A DNA stretch of 12,034 nt from Saccoglossus kowalevskii (lineage: Eukaryota; Hemichordata; Enteropneusta; Harrimaniidae), in NCBI RefSeq assembly GCF_000003605.2, contig NW_003108582.1, positions 114,862-126,895 of the forward strand. The letters are read 5' to 3'. The translations under genes and the position numbers were made by a program. The notes beneath the pieces are model-generated. The model was not told where the DNA came from and did no database searches. It worked only from the letters and a program-made list of their open reading frames with translations. Shown in pieces: positions 7,981-12,034 of this stretch; positions within the stretch are counted from its first letter, which is position 1; the number at the start of each line of letters is the position of its first letter.

Positions 7981-8280
7981 CACGGGCTCGAATAGACAAC
8001 AAACTGGTCGAAAACAATTTAGCGCCCGCTACGGTCAGTTGATTGTCTACTCAAGTCGATGTAAGAAACGAATGCTTGTCGTTGATGGCGCGAAACCGGT
8101 TTCGCCTTTAAGATGGTATCTGCATCGTGGTAACGCACACTTCATGGCCCCTGTAAACCAGTGTGACGCATGTATTGGTACATATCGGATCAACAGTTTT
8201 TTTTCCTCGTACGAATATAAACGATGTAAACAGCTATCTGCAGTAACCCCAGCACATTCCAAGTAGAAGCGTTTGGCCAT
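7981..8280. other. GC-rich, CpG-containing patch open on both strands
   Basis: My hand count gives 137 G+C in 300 bases (46%) and about 21 CpG, slightly above the number expected from composition. The bases at 8341-8400 are only 20% G+C, so the edge on that side is sharp. Two unrecognised frames cross it: plus 7922-8266 (114 codons, poor start context) and minus 8280-8047 (77 codons, start with A at -3 and G at +4, a good animal start context). Neither shows a domain I know. The patch could be an exon, a promoter-like CpG patch or a decayed insertion; the sequence does not decide. Confidence 0.5.
8090..8105. repeat. 16-bp perfect palindrome GCGAAACCGGTTTCGC
   Basis: Every base pairs with its mirror partner, with no spacer. 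It lies in the middle of the GC-rich patch and is its densest CpG point. A 16-bp perfect palindrome is rare by chance (one in 65,536 per position). It might be a binding site for a dimeric protein; no known consensus is recognised. Confidence 0.9.
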
Positions 8281-8693
8281 AATAGGGAGGGGGTAGATTA
8301 AGAGACTGTGTCTGTATAAGGAAGAGACAGAAAAAAAATATATTTATAAAATACACCTACATTTGACAGAAAAAAACAAAAACAAATTATTTGTACCAAT
8401 ATCAGCCTCACAAAAATATAGCTTCCAAAATTAAGTGATAGAAAAAAACTGAATTCTGTATACTAGTAGTTTTTCTAATATCTGTCTATCCAAAGTTTCT
8501 ATTGGCCACCCCCTGACCGATGTAAAACAATAATTATAACCTCTCTGTGTACAATAAATCCTCTGGAAAAATTTAGACAAAATACAAAGGGCTTAATTAG
8601 TAGCTGGGGTTTATTCTTGCTGACAAATACGCTAAATTAAAGGGCAGTAGTTGCCGCGCCTCTCATACGCGAGATATGGGTCTCATATGAACA
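8281..8693. other. Very AT-rich spacer
   Basis: A-runs and T-runs dominate (8331-8350, 8368-8388, 8440-8450), and 8341-8400 is about 20% G+C. A short purine stretch (8283-8300, with GGGAGGGGG) opens it. No gene, RNA or repeat unit is visible. Confidence 0.6.
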
Positions 8694-8894
8694 AAGATGG
8701 CGACTTTGACTGCTGTGCAGACCAACAAGTACACACTGAGACGTTACTAGGCTTAAATTGTGTATTATTTTAAGTGATTTTAAGGTATCGAAGGAAGTAC
8801 AAGTCGCACCCAGGTCAAACCTCATACTTGTGATTTGCATTAGAAGAACGCATTGGATTGTGGGAAAATCAACACAAATGTCGCACATGCGCAG
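8694..8894. promoter_or_regulatory. Loose cluster of animal promoter-type motifs
   Basis: AAGATGGCG at 8694-8702 resembles a YY1 site. ATTTGCAT at 8833-8840 is the reverse of the POU octamer. ATTGG at 8853-8857 is an inverted CCAAT box. TGTGGGAA at 8859-8866 fits the CSL/Su(H) consensus. CATGCGCAG at 8886-8894 resembles an NRF1 half-site. Each is short and can occur by chance; their grouping within 200 bp is the only argument. A minus frame, 8637-8909, crosses the region and is not recognised. No transcript start can be named. Confidence 0.2.
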
Positions 8895-10638
8895 CGCGAT
8901 GACCACCACCCTTTAAAGCATAATGTATAAACAATGATAATATATAGTCACAGTCGTCTGTATTCATTCAATTTCGAACAACGGATTTTTAAATGTAATT
9001 TGGTTACTAGTATATTGAATAATTATGGAAGACTATGATTACCTATTGGTATTTTTATATTTATCAGTTCGAGCAGCTTTCTAGGTCGTTAAAAAACAAA
9101 ATCTAGTGAATATACAACAACATGAAATCCACATTTCACCCAGTGAATGTTTCACCATCTACAGTAAGTAATTCCAACAACCCAAACCTCTAAACGCATC
9201 ATCATTGCTTACAACACTCTTAATATAAAATGTTAAAATCACGCAACGTCCCTTGCCAATATAACACTATCCCTCGGCTGGTACGGGTCTCCCCTTTCAA
9301 GGCATGCGGCGATTCCCTTCGAATACCCCTTTGGTTCTATCATGCCTGTATATTGTCTAATAGCCCCACCCAGCCAATTGCGTTCGCTTACAGTGCCTTA
9401 CCTCACGATGACGTAGTTTGGTATCTCAGGTTTAGATTTGACCAATATGACTTAAAATCGCACTCACCAAATTCGCCACGTCTTCATCTAACTAGGACGG
9501 AAGATATAATGTAATATACGTCTACGAAACTAAACTTTACCAGACTTTCAAAACGGGATGACTAGATCAAATTTCCATCACACCCATAACATCGTAAACA
9601 TAACAGCATGGTTTGGCAACACGCCAGAATTGTATCCGCGCGTGAGAAGAGCACTCTCATGCATATGTAATCTTGTTTAAAGCAGGGATATATAATAGTG
9701 AGATTATAAAATAATATAGGTTTCACACCATAAATAGGATTTCATCGGCCCAGGCGCGTATGAACGAATGTTATTGAATATAACTATTCGCGCCAAAAAA
9801 TAAGCTCGCAGATTTTAAATCGGATTTCAACGAAACTGACCAGCTTTGCTTTGAGACGAACATATCCTATCCTAGTTCAGTGAGCACCTGTCAATAGGTC
9901 AACTTCTTCCATGTTCGGTTTCGCTTTTTGAGTTGAGGCCACTTTCACAATATACCAATTTAGGAGCACAGAATTCATTGGAGTCATGCGTCTGAAATAA
10001 CGCTGATTTTCAAGTTGTTCACTCCAACATTTAATCGCATTTCATCGTCGACCTGCATGGTGTTGTCCAGACGGCCTTTCAGACAGTTCGAAAATTTCAG
10101 AATTACGATTCTAAAATATAGACTAGCAAAACTAAAATACGCGAGTATCATTGAAAATAGTATGATTTAAGTGAAAAATATGATAATGCAAACAGCAAGT
10201 GTTTATATTTTCCCGAAAACTGGCGAAAATGTGCCAGTCGCAGGATAAGTATTATTCATCCATTTGTCACTGCACATAAAATCAGCCGAGTAGTTAATTT
10301 ATACTGATGAAAAAAACAACGAATTGTAACTCTACATATAATATGTATCACCTAATAACCAGTACAAAAAATGGATCTTGTATTGAAATTAAAAATTCAA
10401 TGTAATGAGCACAAACACTGAAAGACGTGTTGCAAACTGCGCGGCCGATTGATTGTGAGTGACGGCATACGGCTTCCTTAGCTTGGTCATTTGTTTATAA
10501 CTGCAGTATCCCACGTTGCACGCCGGATGTCGTGAAATCCTTTGTTTTATAATCCAGTTGCCTGTCCCTCTCTTTCTAAGGTCTATGGTTAAATGAAGCT
10601 AAGGACTCATCGAGTTAGATACATATCTGCTTCGAAGC
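8895..10638. other. AT-rich unique DNA with no supported gene
   Basis: The longest open frame is 9230-9514 plus (94 codons). It is unrecognised, has weak start context and lacks domains. Elsewhere stops are frequent. A TGACGTAG half-CRE lies near 9409. A short imperfect AT inverted repeat (ATTGAA and TTCAAT) lies at 10382-10401. The last 200 bases (about 10440-10638) are somewhat richer in G+C and lead into the right-hand array without a visible joint. Confidence 0.6.
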
Positions 10639-11080
10639 TGTAGTGGAACCTGTACAACGTCATTTATGGAAGTTTAATTGTAGTATGAGACCTGTACATT
10701 GTCATCTATGGGAGTTTTATTGTAGTACGAGACCTGTACACTGTCATCTATGAGAAGTTTAATTGTAGTATGAGACCTGTACATTGTCATCTATGGGAGT
10801 TTAATTCTAGTACGAGACCTGTACACTGTCATCTATGGGAAGTTTAATTGTAGTATGAGACCTGTACATTGTCATCTATGGGAGTTTAATTGTAGTACGA
10901 GACCTGTACATTGTCATCTATGAGAAGTTTAATTATAGTACGAGACCTGTACATTGTCATCTATGAGAAGTTTAATTGTAGTATGATACCTGTACATTGT
11001 CATCTATGAGAAGTTTAATTGTAGTATGAGACATGTACATTGTCATCTATGGGAGTTTTATTGTAGTACGAGACCTGTAC

Positions 11081-11519
11081 ATTGTTATGGGAAGTTTTGT
11101 TGTAGTACGAGACCAGTACATTGTCATCTATGGGGAGTTTAATTGTAGTATGAGGCCTGTACAATGTCATCTATTGGAGTTTAATTGTAGTACGAGGCCT
11201 GTACATTGTCGTCTATGGTGAGTTTAATTGTAGTATTAGACCTGTACATTGTCATCTATGAGAAGTTTAATTGTAGTATGGGTCTTCTACAATGTCGTCA
11301 ATGAGAGGGTCTAATTGTAGTGTGAGACCTGTACATTGTCATCTATGGGAGTTTAATTGTAGTACGAGACCTGTACATTGTTATGGGGAGTTTTATTGTA
11401 GTACGAGACCTGTACACTGTCATCTATGGGGAGTTTAATTGTAGTATGAGGCCTGTACAATGTCATCTATGGGAGTTTAATTGTAGTACGAGGCCTGTAC
11501 ATTGTCGTCTATGGGGAGT
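11081..11519. repeat. Seven-unit (296-bp) higher-order duplication in the 42/43-bp array
   Basis: The block from 11081 reappears from 11377 (offset 296) with about six mismatches over 150 bp. Both copies share the 4-bp deletion giving ATTGTTATGG, then the GCCTGTACAATGTC unit, then the GCCTGTACATTGTCGTC unit. Shared private changes show copying of a block. Confidence 0.85.
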
Positions 11520-11684
11520 TTAATTGTAGTACGAGACCTGTACATTGTCATCTATGAGAAGTTTAATTGTAGTATGAGGCCTGTACAATGTCATCTATGG
11601 GAGTTTAATTGTAGTACGAGGCCTGTACATTGTCGTCTATGGGGAGTTTAATTGTAGTACGAGACCTGTACATTGTCATCTATG
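11432..11684. repeat. Recent 128-bp (three-unit) tandem duplication
   Basis: Bases 11432-11556 equal 11560-11684 at all 125 positions by eye. The period of 128 is 42 + 43 + 43. Neighbouring units differ from one another by several bases, so perfect identity here marks the youngest event visible in the window. Confidence 0.9.
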
Positions 11685-12034
11685 GGAGTTTTATTGTAGT
11701 ACGAGACCTGTACATTGTCATCTATGAGAAGTTTAATTGTAGTATGAGACCTGTACACTGTCACCTATGAGAAGTTTAATTGTAGTATGAGACCTGTACA
11801 TTGTCATCTATGGGAGTTTACTTGTAGTGCGAGACCTGTACATTGTCATCTATGAGAAGTTTAATTGTAGTATGAGACCTGTGCATTGTCATCTGTGGGA
11901 GTTTAATTGTAGTATGAGACCTGTACATTGTCATCTATTGGAGTTTAATTGTAGTACGAGGCCTGTACATTGTCATCTATGAAAAGTTCAATTGTAGTAT
12001 GAGACATGTACATTGTCGTCTATGAGAAGTTTAT

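Larger units (their letters stand above)
10639..12034. repeat. 42/43-bp tandem repeat array, 33 copies, open at the right edge
   Basis: Each unit contains GACCTGTACATTGTCATCTA or a close variant, then a GGGAG or GAGAAG segment, TTTAATTGTAGTA, and TGAG or CGAG. I count 33 copies of the CCTGTAC landmark and its variants, from 10649 to 12005. Units with GGGAG are 42 bp; units with GAGAAG, GGGAAG or GGGGAG are 43 bp. Two units (near 11081 and 11377) lack 4 bp. The first copy (10639-10680) is the most diverged, as usual at an array edge. Forty-two is a multiple of three, so short stretches stay open, for example 11033-11221 on plus with a 14-residue repeat, but 43-bp units break every frame. Non-coding minisatellite; its family is not recognised. 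Confidence 0.97.

Noticed and set aside
9270-9335. CTTCGAATACC near 9318 as a tRNA or SINE B-box
   Set aside because: It departs from the B-box consensus, no A-box lies at the right distance and no cloverleaf can be drawn.
9230-9514. 94-codon plus frame containing PHDD, looked at as a reverse-transcriptase relic
   Set aside because: The residues around it do not fit the YxDD catalytic motif, and no other reverse-transcriptase motif is present.
11033-11221. 62-codon plus frame with a 14-residue repeat
   Set aside because: A by-product of consecutive units near 42 bp; the first 43-bp units on either side break the frame.

Overview
The window looks like non-coding nuclear DNA from a eukaryote, most likely an animal and perhaps an invertebrate. 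It has two long tandem-repeat arrays, AT-rich unique DNA with stops in every frame, no bacterial gene layout and no operon signals. CpG is not depleted in the one patch where it was counted (7981-8280), which fits an invertebrate better than a vertebrate. This is inference; no gene or named transposon pins the taxon down.

Layout. (1) 1 to about 3132: a 65-bp tandem repeat, about 48 copies, entering from beyond the left edge, with internal segmental duplications and two linked sequence subfamilies. (2) About 3133-10638: roughly 7.5 kb of mostly unique, AT-rich DNA. It holds a four-copy ~42-bp repeat carrying CRE-type TGACGTCA sites (4487-4628), two short microsatellites, several inverted repeats (the best at 6408-6457), a minus-strand G-quadruplex-type G-run cluster (6634-6655), a GC-rich patch open on both strands (7981-8280), and a loose cluster of animal promoter-type motifs (8694-8894). 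(3) About 10639 to 12034: a 42/43-bp tandem repeat, 33 copies, running off the right edge, with a very young 128-bp internal duplication.

No protein-coding or RNA gene is supported. The longest open frames in the unique DNA (106, 108 and 114 codons) resemble no family I recognise and are of a length expected by chance. The open frames in the two arrays are by-products of repeat units that happen to lack stops. There is therefore no gene system to describe. The real content is repeat evolution and a few candidate regulatory or structural sites, all of which need outside data to confirm.
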